A stretch of 42,784 nt of DNA from a bacterium (GCA_028713675.1 JAQTNV010000008.1:1-42784), one strand, 5' to 3'. Numbered from the stretch's first letter, positions 34,219-42,784 are shown. Notes: generated from the letters alone by a model not told the origin. Made by a program: numbers and translations.

Positions 34219-34229
34219 AAAAATCCCGG

Positions 34230-34368
34230 CGTTAATTTAGACACGGATTTGCACTGATTCCCACGGAGACAATAAATTTCTTCAAACCCTCTCATTTTAT
34301 TTTCTTTATCTCTGATCCACGAAAATCCGTGGAATCCGCGTCATCCGTGTCAAAAAACCAAATTCTTA
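34230..34368. repeat. 139-bp palindromic repeat unit, copy 1
   Basis: Recurs at 34389-34527 with two differences visible (34284-34300 region, A/T; C/T in the right arm). Each unit has inverted ends: GACACGGAT near the left end and ATCCGTGTC near the right, extending imperfectly over about 30 bases. The phrase family (acacggat, cacgaaaatccgtgg) is a known type of dispersed intergenic repeat. Together the two copies fill the 314-base gap between the HD-GYP gene and the double-CNB gene. Confidence 0.85.
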
Positions 34369-34388
34369 TTCTTTCATAATAATCACGA

Positions 34389-34527
34389 CGTTAATTTAGA
34401 CACGGATTTGCACTGATTCCCACGGTGACAATAAATTTCTTCAAACCCTCTCATTTTATTTTCTTTATCTCTGATCCACGAAAATCCGTGGAATCCGTGT
34501 CATCCGTGTCAAAAAACCAAATTCTTA
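34389..34527. repeat. 139-bp palindromic repeat unit, copy 2
   Basis: Second copy, 159 bases downstream of the first, in direct orientation with a 20-base spacer (34369-34388). It ends five bases before the stop codon of the double-CNB gene. Confidence 0.85.
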
Positions 34528-34532
34528 AACTA

Positions 34533-35819
34533 TTACACCACCACTTCGCCCGATCCGCCCTCATCCAGGGTCATGATGGTGGAAATCGTGTGCTCGGCCC
34601 GCTGCTGCAGGTAAGTCCGGGCCACCTCCAGCGCCTGGGGAAAGCGCAAGGCCAGGGCCATGAAATTATCCCGGGAAAGCACCATCAGCCGCCCCCGAGT
34701 CAGCGCGGTGACCGTGGCGGTGCGCGGCTGGTCGCTGATCAGGGCGATCTCCCCGAAGAAGTCCCCGCTCTGCAGGGTGGCGAGCACCACTGCCTGTCCT
34801 CCCGGCCCGGCGGTGGAAACCGAAAAATCCCCGTCCTTGATCAGGTAGAGAGAATCCCCCTTCTCCCCTTCTGAGATCACCGCCTGGCCCTTCTCAAATA
34901 CCTTGAGCTCGAACTTGCCGATCAGTTCCTTGCGCTCCTTGGTTCCCAAACCCCGGAAGAGGGGGGAAATCGCGATCACCGTATCCAGAACCCTGTCCTT
35001 GTAGAACTTGACCAGGATGTCCGAAACGTTGGGATATTCCTCCACGATCTTGTCCAGCTCGGCCCGCTTGATTTCCAGGAGTTCCACCTCGCCCTCGGCC
35101 CGGACCGAGGCCTGGCGCTGATGGGACATGAAGAAGCTGAATTCCCCGAAAAAGTCCCCTTCCTCGAGGTCGGAGATTTTCAGGTCTTCGCCTTTGACGC
35201 TCTTGTAGATCGCCACTTTCCCGGAGCTGATGATGTAGATGGTGTCGCCCTTCTCGCCTTCCCGGATCATCCAGTCTCCCTGGTTGTATTTCACCCGGGT
35301 CAGGCCGCTCATGATCCGGACCAGTTCCTCCTGGTTCAGGTCCGAGAAAAGCGGAACCCCCGGGACGGCCACGCCCGCCGGGATCTCCCCGGCCTTCCTG
35401 GCCTCGGCCGGGGCGGCCGTCGGCGCAGCCGCCGTGGCGGCGGCCGGGGCGGCGGCGCCTTTGGCCCCTTCCGGGCTCTTCATTCCCCGGGAGGAATAAA
35501 GCTGGGCCAGCTTGTCCTGGATTTCCTTCCGGCTGGGATCCAGGTCGAGAATCAGCTTGTTCACCGCGATCGCCTGCACGATAAAACCGTCGGCCGCGTA
35601 TTTTTCCGCCACCTCTCCGTAACATTTGACCGCATCTTCGGTCTTCCCCATCCGCGCCTTGACCTCGCCCAGCTTGAGCTTGATCCGCAGATCCTTGGGG
35701 TTTTTCTCCACCAGCTTGCGGAACTCCTCCAGGGCCTTGTCCAGCTTGCCCGCGGTCAGGAGTTGTTGTGCCTTTTCCCTTTCTTCGGAATCGGAATCTT
35801 TTACCTTTTTTACCGCCAT
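34533..35819 (-). CDS. TPR plus tandem cyclic-nucleotide-binding protein
   Basis: 428 residues. N-terminal TPR-like helices (about 10-110, KALEEFRKLVEKNPKD, AVKCYGEVAEKY), an Ala/Pro-rich linker (about 115-150), then two CNB domains (about 155-270 and 285-400). Cassettes are FGEFSFFMSHQRQASV and FGEIALISDQPRTATV; both keep the ligand Arg and the second is canonical. The tandem layout is like the regulatory subunit of protein kinase A, but here the effector half is TPR, suggesting a protein-protein output. It lies 33 bases after the cyclase gene, so the two are almost certainly co-transcribed. Confidence 0.85.
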   Translation of the reverse strand: MAVKKVKDSDSEEREKAQQLLTAGKLDKALEEFRKLVEKNPKDLRIKLKLGEVKARMGKTEDAVKCYGEVAEKYAADGFIVQAIAVNKLILDLDPSRKEIQDKLAQLYSSRGMKSPEGAKGAAAPAAATAAAPTAAPAEARKAGEIPAGVAVPGVPLFSDLNQEELVRIMSGLTRVKYNQGDWMIREGEKGDTIYIISSGKVAIYKSVKGEDLKISDLEEGDFFGEFSFFMSHQRQASVRAEGEVELLEIKRAELDKIVEEYPNVSDILVKFYKDRVLDTVIAISPLFRGLGTKERKELIGKFELKVFEKGQAVISEGEKGDSLYLIKDGDFSVSTAGPGGQAVVLATLQSGDFFGEIALISDQPRTATVTALTRGRLMVLSRDNFMALALRFPQALEVARTYLQQRAEHTISTIMTLDEGGSGEVVV

Positions 35820-35852
35820 TTCGCCTCCACTAGATAACGATGTTTCTTAATA

Positions 35853-38192
35853 TTATTTTTTCGTCAGCACAAAAGCCCCGTTCCAGTCCGGAGGGGGAGG
35901 GCTTTCCTGGTACAGCCGGCAGCGCTCGATGAAAATCCGGGCCGCCTTGTCCTCTTCATATTTTCCCAGCGCCTCGAACTCCCGGATCGCCTCCTGCCAC
36001 TGCCGGTTCTGGTAGGCCTTGAACCCGGCTTCAAAGCGGGCAACCCGCTCGGAAAACTGGGCCGCGTCCTCCTTGTTGCCCAAGAGCTCGAAAATGCCCA
36101 CGGTTTCCTTCTTGCCCTTGACCACGACCCGGTCCATGACCCGGAAGACAAACTCATCCTTGGTCTCCTGGTAGGTGCCTTCGCTTACGATGATATTCGT
36201 CCCGTATTCCTTATTCAACCCTTCCAGGCGGGAGGCCAGGTTGACCGAGTCGCCGATCACGGTGTAGTCAAAAAGCATCTCCGATCCCATGTTGCCGACC
36301 GACATCGGGCCGGTGTTGACGCCGATGCCGATGTTGATCGGGGGCAGCTTCCTTTCCTCCCAGCCCTGTTGCAGGACCTTGAGCCGCTTCATCATTTCCA
36401 GGGCGGTGATGCAGGCCCTCCGGGCGTGATCCGGCAGGGTCAGGGGCGCGCCCCAGACCGCCATGATCGCGTCGCCGATGTACTTGTCCAGCATCCCCCC
36501 CTGCTGGAAAACCACCTCGGTCATCGGGGTCAGGTATTCGTTCAGGATGTGAACCACGGTCTCCGGGTCCAGCTTCTCGGAAATCGAGGTGAAACCGCGG
36601 ATGTCCGTGAACATCACCGTCAGGGTTCTTCTCTCCCCCCCCAGCTTCAGCCGGTCCGGGTCCTTGAGGATCTCGTTGACCACCGAGGCGCTCACGTAGC
36701 GCGAAAAGGCCTCGCGGTACTGCTTCCTTTTCTTTTCCTCGGTCAGGTACTTGTAGAAAGTGATGCCTAGGAAAATGAAAAATATTTCAGCGATCGGATA
36801 GACGGTGGAAACGATCACTCCCTTGATTTCAAACAAGTAGCGGTCAATCCCGTAGTAGGACAAGGCTATGGCCACTACCGGGATCAATCCGTAGGCCGCG
36901 CGGACCCGGGGTAAGATAAGCCCGAGGAGAAGCCCGATAATTAAAATAGAAACCAAGTCAAAAACCTTAATCCAACTGGGTTGGATGAGAAAATCACCGT
37001 GCAGGATGTTTTCAATGATATTGGCATGAACCTCGACCCCGGGGAAAACCGCGCTGAAGGGAGTGGCCCGGATATCATAAATTCCGATGGCGGTCGCCCC
37101 CACCAGGACAATCTTGTCCTTGAATAGGGCCGGGTCCAGCTTACCCGTCACCACATCGCTGGCGCTGTAGTGGGGAAAGGTGTGGCCGGGACCGTAAAAA
37201 TTAACCATCATCTTGCCGGATTCGTCCACGGGGATACTCTTGTCCCCCACCGCGATCTGTTCGACTCCGTATTCGGCGAACCCCATCATGATCGGGGCGT
37301 TCAAATAAAGGCTCACGGATTGTAGCGCCAGGGAAGGAAAGACCCGGTCGCCCAGGGTCAACACCAGCATAGCTCCGCGGATGGTCCCATCGTCGTCCGG
37401 GATGGCGTTGAAAAACCCGTTGGTGTGGGCCGCTTCGGAAATTACCGGGATATTGACCTGGACCCCCAGGGCCCTCCGGAGAAACCGGCTCGGGTCCACC
37501 CCGGCCGGGGCCCGGATCGCCCCGACCTCGGAATTGGAGATCCATTTCAGGTTCCCCAGATAATCTTTTTCCCCCAGGTTGGCGATTTCGGCGGAATTAA
37601 AGTAGAAAAAATAACCCATAACCATGCCTGGAAATTTTTTTACCGCCGAGGCCAGGAGGCGGTCGTCATCTGAGCCCTGGGCCAGGCCGATTCTTTTTTC
37701 GATGAATTTGAGCTCGGGGGCGTTGCGCCGGAGGGCCGGGGCGGTTTCGGCCCCCTCCCCGGGTTCCGGCCCGGTAAATTCCCGGCGCAGCTGTTTCAGC
37801 ACCTCCAGCTCGGTATTCCGCTGGGGTTCGGCAAAAATGATATCAAAGGCCACCACCCTGGTCCCATATTCATTTAGATGATTGACCAGTTCCGCGATCC
37901 GGGCCCGCGGCCAGGGCCAGCGTCCCAGCTCCCCGACCGACTTCTCATCCACGGCGACAATCACCACCTCCTGGCCGGCGGGCGTGCGGACCCCGCGGGA
38001 CCGGAACTTGAAATCCAGGGTTTTCTTCTCAATCGTTTCTAGAAAAATAGGGCTTATAATGCAAAGAACGATAAAAAACAAAGTGATTAACAGGGAAATT
38101 TTGAATACGGACAAGGAAAAGATCTTCTTAAATAAGGAAAAAAATTTTTTAAACATAGAAAACAATCTATCAGAAGACAACAAATTCCTCAA
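35853..38192 (-). CDS. CHASE2-domain class III adenylate cyclase
   Basis: 779 residues from TTG 38192, preceded by AAGGGGGA; an ATG 36 bases downstream is the alternative. One membrane helix, an extracytoplasmic CHASE2 sensor (about 65-400), three membrane helices (about 405-490), then a class III cyclase domain (about 520-700). It keeps both metal Asps (FTDIRGF about 530, IGDA about 574), adenine-selecting Lys (LDKY, about 570) and Asp (FDYT, about 642), and Asn651/Arg655. A TPR-like C-terminal tail follows. It should make cAMP in the cytoplasm in response to an outside signal. Confidence 0.9.
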   Translation of the reverse strand: MRNLLSSDRLFSMFKKFFSLFKKIFSLSVFKISLLITLFFIVLCIISPIFLETIEKKTLDFKFRSRGVRTPAGQEVVIVAVDEKSVGELGRWPWPRARIAELVNHLNEYGTRVVAFDIIFAEPQRNTELEVLKQLRREFTGPEPGEGAETAPALRRNAPELKFIEKRIGLAQGSDDDRLLASAVKKFPGMVMGYFFYFNSAEIANLGEKDYLGNLKWISNSEVGAIRAPAGVDPSRFLRRALGVQVNIPVISEAAHTNGFFNAIPDDDGTIRGAMLVLTLGDRVFPSLALQSVSLYLNAPIMMGFAEYGVEQIAVGDKSIPVDESGKMMVNFYGPGHTFPHYSASDVVTGKLDPALFKDKIVLVGATAIGIYDIRATPFSAVFPGVEVHANIIENILHGDFLIQPSWIKVFDLVSILIIGLLLGLILPRVRAAYGLIPVVAIALSYYGIDRYLFEIKGVIVSTVYPIAEIFFIFLGITFYKYLTEEKKRKQYREAFSRYVSASVVNEILKDPDRLKLGGERRTLTVMFTDIRGFTSISEKLDPETVVHILNEYLTPMTEVVFQQGGMLDKYIGDAIMAVWGAPLTLPDHARRACITALEMMKRLKVLQQGWEERKLPPINIGIGVNTGPMSVGNMGSEMLFDYTVIGDSVNLASRLEGLNKEYGTNIIVSEGTYQETKDEFVFRVMDRVVVKGKKETVGIFELLGNKEDAAQFSERVARFEAGFKAYQNRQWQEAIREFEALGKYEEDKAARIFIERCRLYQESPPPPDWNGAFVLTKK

Positions 38193-38250
38193 GAAAATCC
38201 CCCTTTCCTTTTCTTTTCAGGCGATTAACCTATAGAATATTCCCAGGCCG

Positions 38251-39870
38251 ATGATGAAACGTTCCCGCCATCAGCAATCCTTCTTACCTGCATTTGTCCG
38301 CTTATCTGTTTTTGCCCTGATTTTCCTGGCGCCGGCAGTCTTTCTCTGCCGCTGCGGATCGGGTCAATCCGCTGCCGCCCGGATTGCCATTGACGTTTCC
38401 GGGCCCGGCGCGGCCATCGACCAGCGGATTTACGGACATTTTATTGAACATTTAGATGGCGCCATCTACGGTGGGATCTGGGATCTGTCGGCCGAGCGTC
38501 TGATCCCGGAAACCGTGGACCTGATCCGGGCCCTGCAGCCTCCGCTGATGCGCTGGCCGGGAGGCTGTTTTTCCGATACCTACCACTGGGAGGACGGAAT
38601 CGGGCCCCGGTCTCTCCGCCCCACCCGGCCCAATATTTACTGGGGAACATTCGGCTCGAATTACGGGCCCGACGACTCCAACCATTTCGGAACCGATGAA
38701 TTCATGTCCTTCGCCGAAGCCATCAGCGCCTCCCCGTATGTCAACGTCAATTTCGGCTCCGGGACCAAGGAGGAGGCCGCCCGCTGGGTGGAGTATGTCA
38801 ACGGGGAAACCGGCACGCTCCAGGGGGGATTGCGGCTCCGGAACGGCCACCCGTCACCCTACGGGGTTAAACTCTGGGGAATCGGCAATGAGATCTTCGG
38901 GGCCTGGGAAACCGGACACCAGGACGCCGCGCCCTACGCCGACCGGTTCCTGGAATTCGCCCGGGAGATGAAGGCGGTCGATCCGGAAATCGAGCTGGTG
39001 GCGGTGGGGTGCCTGCCCGGGTACCTGACCTGCCCGGAAGGCTGGAACCGGACGGTGCTGGACCGCGCCGGGGCCGAGATCGATTACCTTTCCCTGCACA
39101 TTTACCTGCCCGAAGTCGTGCACTCCATCAATCCCCAGGGCCGGGACGATTACTACACCATCGTGGCCTCGCCCCGGGAAATCGAGACGGATATCGGGAC
39201 TTTTTTCCAGGATATCAGGGACGCCGGACGGGAGGGCAAGACCTTCATCGCTCTCGATGAATGGAACCTCTGGTGGCAGTATGAACAGCTCCTGCATTCC
39301 AATTTCACCCTCCGGGACGCGCTCTTCGCCGCCGGGGTGCTGAATGTCCTCCAGCGGAAAAGCCCTCCGGTGCGGATGGCCAATTACGCCCAGATCGTCA
39401 ATGTCCTCGGCCTGATCAACACCGGGGACGAAGGCGTTTTTCTCTCCCCGATGTACTACGTTTTCCAGCTCTATTCCAATTATTCCCAGCCGCTCCCGGT
39501 CCCGGTTCAGGTGGAGTCGGAAACCTTCTCCAGCCGGCCGCTGGCCTCGATTAAGGCCCAGTCCGGGGTGCCCTATCTCGATGTTTCCGCCACCGTCAAC
39601 GCCGGGAAAAACCGTCTGGCGGTTTTTGTCACCAACCGCCATGACTTTTCCTCCCTCCGGACCCGGCTCGAAATCAAGGGGGTCAGGCCGGAAGGGCCGG
39701 CGGACGTTTACGAACTGAACGCTCCGACCTTCGAATCCGGAAATACCTTCGCCGAACCGGAGACGGTCAAGCTGAGGAAATTGCCGGCGCTTAAATCCGG
39801 GTCCTCCCTGGTTTATACCTTCCCCGCCCATTCCCTGACCGCCCTGCTCTTCACCACCAGGCCTGACTGA
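38251..39870 (+). CDS. GH51-type alpha-L-arabinofuranosidase, exported
   Basis: 539 residues. The N-terminal signal sequence runs FVRLSVFALIFLAPAVFLC, with Cys residues just after it but no canonical lipobox. The catalytic barrel has IYGHFIEHLDGAIYGGIWD, RWPGGCFSDTYHWEDGIGP, acid/base Glu214 in WGIGNEIFG and nucleophile Glu337 in ALDEWNLWW. A C-terminal beta domain follows, as in the family. Releases arabinofuranose from arabinan or arabinoxylan, probably in the periplasm or at the surface. Divergent from the cyclase across a 58-base gap. Confidence 0.92.
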   Translation: MMKRSRHQQSFLPAFVRLSVFALIFLAPAVFLCRCGSGQSAAARIAIDVSGPGAAIDQRIYGHFIEHLDGAIYGGIWDLSAERLIPETVDLIRALQPPLMRWPGGCFSDTYHWEDGIGPRSLRPTRPNIYWGTFGSNYGPDDSNHFGTDEFMSFAEAISASPYVNVNFGSGTKEEAARWVEYVNGETGTLQGGLRLRNGHPSPYGVKLWGIGNEIFGAWETGHQDAAPYADRFLEFAREMKAVDPEIELVAVGCLPGYLTCPEGWNRTVLDRAGAEIDYLSLHIYLPEVVHSINPQGRDDYYTIVASPREIETDIGTFFQDIRDAGREGKTFIALDEWNLWWQYEQLLHSNFTLRDALFAAGVLNVLQRKSPPVRMANYAQIVNVLGLINTGDEGVFLSPMYYVFQLYSNYSQPLPVPVQVESETFSSRPLASIKAQSGVPYLDVSATVNAGKNRLAVFVTNRHDFSSLRTRLEIKGVRPEGPADVYELNAPTFESGNTFAEPETVKLRKLPALKSGSSLVYTFPAHSLTALLFTTRPD

Positions 39871-40103
39871 TGCGACCCGGTCCCCCGAAACCGCCTTTCT
39901 TTGTCGCTCCCCAAAAAACCCGTCCGGATTTCCAGGACCTGGAGGCTTCCGAGCTTTTCTGCCCGAAATGCCGGAAAGCCGTCCCGGTCCGCAAACGGCT
40001 CCTGCTGGTCCTGCCGGAGGGAGACAAGTTTGATTACATCTGCAGTTTCTGCTCCACCCCGGTCGGATCCAAGCTGGAGAAGGAAGGAGATAGAAATTCC
40101 TAA
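39870..40103 (+). CDS. Small zinc-ribbon protein
   Basis: 77 residues with CPKC and CSFC pairs about 30 residues apart, a four-Cys zinc ribbon. Its ATG overlaps the stop of the GH51 gene (TGATG), so it is probably translated by coupling. Function unknown; it contains no other recognisable domain. Confidence 0.6.
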   Translation: MRPGPPKPPFFVAPQKTRPDFQDLEASELFCPKCRKAVPVRKRLLLVLPEGDKFDYICSFCSTPVGSKLEKEGDRNS

Positions 40104-40266
40104 GCCTGGCGGTTATATTTTGGCGGTTGCGGTTGAGCAGATCGTTTCGGTTGGGTTTTACGTTCATAGGTTAAGAACCGAAAGACGCCAGCCGTTCTGC
40201 GATCCGAGCGGTTTATCCTGAGCCAAATCTAAGGACGCAACCTAACGACGGAAAAAGGTTAAAAAA
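40104..40266. other. 163-base spacer with inverted words
   Basis: Contains TTTCGGTT near 40145 and AACCGAAA near 40176 as an 8-bp inverted repeat. At about 40210-40250 a phrase (tatcctgagc...gcaacc) is similar to one at about 18560-18595. No gene is seen. Confidence 0.35.
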
Positions 40267-41031
40267 ATGAGCGAAAACATTCCTAAATTGAAAAAAATCC
40301 GTGCGGACCAGCTCCTGGTGGAAAGGGGCCTGGCGGCCAGCCCGAAAGAGGCCCGGGCGCTGATCATGGCCGGGCGGGTTTTTTCCGTGGAACAGCGCGT
40401 GGAGAAAGCCGGGACTCCGGTTTTTCCCGGCAGTCCTCTGCGGGTGACCGAAAAGGCGGAATATGTGAGCCGGGGCGGGGAGAAGCTCGCCCACGCCCTG
40501 GAGCATTTTTCCGTCAACCCCTCCGGGCTGATCGCGGTGGACGCCGGGGCCTCGACCGGCGGGTTCACCGATTGCCTTCTGCGCGCGGGTGCGAAAAAGG
40601 TCTACGCCATCGACGTCGGCTACGGTCAGCTGGACCCCCGGCTGCGCGACGATCCGCGGGTGGTCCCGATGGAACGCTTCAACGCCCGGCAGCTGCTTCC
40701 GGAACACCTGGATGACGAAGTGGATCTCGCGGTCGCCGATCTTTCCTTTATTTCCCTGACCATGGTGATCCCCCCCCTGGAAAAGGTGGTAAAACCCGGG
40801 GGCCGGCTGCTGGTCCTGATCAAGCCCCAGTTCGAGGTCAGGAAAGACGAGGTCGGCCCCGGGGGGGTGGTGAGGGAGCCGGAAAAACACCAGGCGGTAA
40901 TCGAGAAAATTACCGTTTTCTCCCGGAACCTGGGGCTCCAGCCCCTGGGGGTGACCGAGTCCCCCCTTAAGGGACCCAAAGGCAACCGGGAATTTTTTCT
41001 CGCCCTGGAAAAAACCTCCGAAAAAACCTGA
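40267..41031 (+). CDS. tlyA: TlyA-family S4/FtsJ rRNA methyltransferase
   Basis: 254 residues. The N-terminal S4 RNA-binding domain (about 10-70) has RADQLLVERGLAASPKEARALIMAGRV, and the Rossmann methyltransferase domain starts VDAGASTGGFTDCLL (about 92) with AIDVGYGQLD and ADLSFISL. TlyA proteins 2'-O-methylate cytidines in 16S and/or 23S rRNA. Old annotations call it hemolysin A; the methyltransferase role is better supported. Its stop overlaps the next start (TGATG). Confidence 0.93.
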   Translation: MSENIPKLKKIRADQLLVERGLAASPKEARALIMAGRVFSVEQRVEKAGTPVFPGSPLRVTEKAEYVSRGGEKLAHALEHFSVNPSGLIAVDAGASTGGFTDCLLRAGAKKVYAIDVGYGQLDPRLRDDPRVVPMERFNARQLLPEHLDDEVDLAVADLSFISLTMVIPPLEKVVKPGGRLLVLIKPQFEVRKDEVGPGGVVREPEKHQAVIEKITVFSRNLGLQPLGVTESPLKGPKGNREFFLALEKTSEKT

Positions 41032-42784
41032 TGCCGGCCCAGACCGCCTCCCCCGCCCATTTCCAGAGCCGGTCCTCCGCCGGTCCGGACCCGGCCCGGG
41101 GCTTTTACCGCTGCGCCATCCTGGCCGTGATCCTGGTCCCGCTCTTTTTTCTTCCGTATAATCCGAATCCGGAATTCGAAATCGCCAAAACCTGTCTGCT
41201 CCAGATCCTGGCCCTTTTCGGAATCGGCTTCTGGCTCCGATCCGGTCCGGTCTATTCCTCCCGCGCCTGCTATTTTCTGTTCCTCTTCCTGGCCCTTTGC
41301 GCCCTCTCGGTTCTCTCCGCCCCCAATCCCTACCTGGCGCTTTCCCGCCTGGGTTTCCTGGCCGGGGCTATGGCCTTCTTCCTGCTCGGAATGCATCTCA
41401 GCTCCGACCAGGTCCAGGGTCTGTTGAAATGGGCGATTTTTGCCGGGGTCCTGGTTTCCCTGCTGGGGATCCTGCAGACCTGGGGAATCCTTCTGAAGCC
41501 CCGTCCCGATATTTACGGGGAATTGATGTATCCCTCCACCTTCCGGCACGCCAATTTCGCGGCCCAGTTCCTGGCTCCCCTCCTGCCCGTCACCGCCGGG
41601 GTTCTTTTCGCGACCCGGCGCCGGTTCAACCTGGCCCTCCTTCTGGCCGCCGTGCTGATCGAGGCCTTTTACCTCGCGGCCACCCGTTCCCGGGCCGGAT
41701 GCCTTTCCGCTTTCCTGGGAATCGTTTTCCTGCTTTTCTTCTGGCTCTATTTTCAGTTCCGGGGCGCCGGCCGCAAGCTCCACTCCTCGCTCCTGCGGCC
41801 GGCACTGCTGATCGGATCCCTGCTGATCCTCCTGGGCCTGAGCTTTTATTTGTACCCCCCGGTCCGGAACGGTATCTCCCGGCTGTCCTCCCTGGCCGAC
41901 CTGAAAGACCCGGCCAACCGGGTCCGCCTCCTCCTTTATCAGGACACCGCGAAAATGGTCCGGGCCCACCCCCTGTCCGGAATCGGGCTGGGCAATTACC
42001 CGGTGGTCCTGCCGGATTACTGGTCGGGGGAGCTGAGGGACCTGATTACCTACGGCGCTTCCCGGACCGCCGAGAACGCCCATAATGATTACCTGACCAC
42101 CGCCGCGGAATCCGGCCTTCCCGCCCTGCTGGCGCTGGCCGCCCTGATCGTTTTTGTTCTTTTCATCACCCTGGCCGGACTGCGGAAGAAACCCGATCCC
42201 TACCGGCTCTCCGCCCTCGGCGGGCTGCTGGCCCTGCTCTGCCACGCGGCTTTCGATTATCCCCTGCAAAACGCCGCCTCCGCCCTGCTTTTCTGGATCC
42301 TGCTCGGCATCATCGCCGGGAAACCCGGCTCGAAAAAACTGTCCCTGCCCCCCCGGCTCGCCTTTCTCTCCTCCCGCCCCCTTCTGGTCAGGCTCCTCAT
42401 CTTCGGGCCGGTCGTGCTGCTCTCCCTCCTGGCCACCCGGTCCCTGGCGGCCAACTATCTCTGGCAGCGGGGTTTTTCCGAGTATGTCCGTTCTCCCCTG
42501 AGCGCGGAGAAATCCCTGCAGCGGGCGGAGAAAATTTCCCCCCATGACCACCAGGTCCTTTTCCTGCTCGGAAACATCGCCACCCTGAAGCGAAACACCC
42601 CGGAGGCGGTCAGGTATTATCAGGCCGTGCTCAGGCTCTTTCCCGCCCATTCGAAAGCCCGGATGAACCTGGCCGAGCTTTACCTGGACCAGGGCAGGTT
42701 CCCGGAAGCCGAATCGGCCATCGCGGAGGTTTTACGGCTGGACCCGCGCAACCCGGCCGCCAATTATCGCCAGGCCGTTTTCCT
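41031..42784 (+). CDS. O-antigen ligase/Wzy-like membrane protein with TPR, 3' end cut
   Basis: At least 584 codons, open at the window edge. Ten or more hydrophobic segments. The WaaL/Wzy/PglL-family core is visible: HANFAAQFLAP, TRSRAGCL, and ENAHNDYLTTAAESGLPALL with the characteristic His-Asn-x-x-Leu before a Glu-x-Gly. From about residue 490 soluble TPR repeats begin (QRAEKISPHDHQVLFLLGN, AVRYYQAVLRLFPAHSKARMNLAELYLDQG). Would transfer or polymerise lipid-linked glycans at the periplasmic face. ATG overlaps the tlyA stop. Substrate cannot be told. Confidence 0.85.
   Translation, partial: MPAQTASPAHFQSRSSAGPDPARGFYRCAILAVILVPLFFLPYNPNPEFEIAKTCLLQILALFGIGFWLRSGPVYSSRACYFLFLFLALCALSVLSAPNPYLALSRLGFLAGAMAFFLLGMHLSSDQVQGLLKWAIFAGVLVSLLGILQTWGILLKPRPDIYGELMYPSTFRHANFAAQFLAPLLPVTAGVLFATRRRFNLALLLAAVLIEAFYLAATRSRAGCLSAFLGIVFLLFFWLYFQFRGAGRKLHSSLLRPALLIGSLLILLGLSFYLYPPVRNGISRLSSLADLKDPANRVRLLLYQDTAKMVRAHPLSGIGLGNYPVVLPDYWSGELRDLITYGASRTAENAHNDYLTTAAESGLPALLALAALIVFVLFITLAGLRKKPDPYRLSALGGLLALLCHAAFDYPLQNAASALLFWILLGIIAGKPGSKKLSLPPRLAFLSSRPLLVRLLIFGPVVLLSLLATRSLAANYLWQRGFSEYVRSPLSAEKSLQRAEKISPHDHQVLFLLGNIATLKRNTPEAVRYYQAVLRLFPAHSKARMNLAELYLDQGRFPEAESAIAEVLRLDPRNPAANYRQAVF

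Noticed and set aside
32107..34257. 716-codon plus-strand open frame
   Set aside because: Antisense to the HD-GYP and Crp-like genes, which have clear domains; the frame is a by-product of GC-rich codon use with no recognisable motif.
34230..34527. CRISPR array
   Set aside because: Only two units, 139 bp each with a 20-base spacer; far from CRISPR repeat and spacer lengths, and no cas genes.
38854..40167. 437-codon minus-strand open frame
   Set aside because: Antisense to the GH51 gene, whose two catalytic Glu motifs are in the other strand.
40626..42650. 674-codon minus-strand open frame rich in Gly, Gln and Glu
   Set aside because: Low-complexity shadow of tlyA and the O-antigen-ligase-like gene, which show family motifs on the plus strand.

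Overview
The window is a gene-dense bacterial chromosome segment, GC-rich in most of its length and strongly biased to the minus strand. CpoB/YbgF-like and LysM envelope proteins, lipoprotein-type signal peptides, an O-antigen-ligase-like protein and nucleotide-sugar genes point to a Gram-negative (diderm) organism. The mix of a CHASE2 adenylate cyclase, tandem cyclic-nucleotide-binding proteins, HD-GYP and a class II-type cyclic-nucleotide phosphodiesterase resembles Desulfobacterota and related or uncultured phyla. I cannot fix the taxon from sequence alone.

Layout: (1) 1-3480, trpE-trpG-trpD on the minus strand, preceded by a leader with Trp codons and an intrinsic terminator that look like a classical attenuator. 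(2) 3490-7451, two convergent large membrane proteins (an ArnT/PMT-type glycosyltransferase and a YfhO-type protein). (3) 7531-13966, CDF metal transporter, YraN, an SbcC/YhaN-like ATPase, then rplS, trmD, khpA, rpsP and ffh; rimM is absent from this normally conserved cluster. (4) 14161-18276, LysM protein and CpoB-like protein, divergent from a lipase-like lipoprotein. (5) 18607-22599, uxs and ugd (UDP-glucose to UDP-xylose) and folC. (6) About 22680-30990, an AT-richer, CCGG-poor defence island: two HEPN-like genes, a TIR/deoxyribosyltransferase-like gene, a type III restriction-modification pair (res, mod) and a PD-(D/E)XK-like gene, all on the minus strand. (7) 30994-38192, a cyclic-nucleotide signalling cassette holding a cyclase, a TPR plus double CNB receptor, a GAF-GAF-HD-GYP protein, a Crp-like protein and a phosphodiesterase. 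(8) 38251-42784, a GH51 arabinofuranosidase, a small zinc-ribbon protein, TlyA and an O-antigen-ligase/TPR protein running off the edge.

The most interesting parts are the self-contained cyclic-nucleotide cassette, which carries synthesis, sensing and degradation side by side, and the defence island, whose three genes downstream of the type III R-M pair may be an undescribed effector set. Intergenic DNA holds an unusual number of repeats: degenerate heptanucleotide arrays at three sites, two elements of about 157-159 bp bounded by long inverted repeats, and a duplicated 139-bp unit. I found no tRNA, rRNA, CRISPR array, transposase or integrase.
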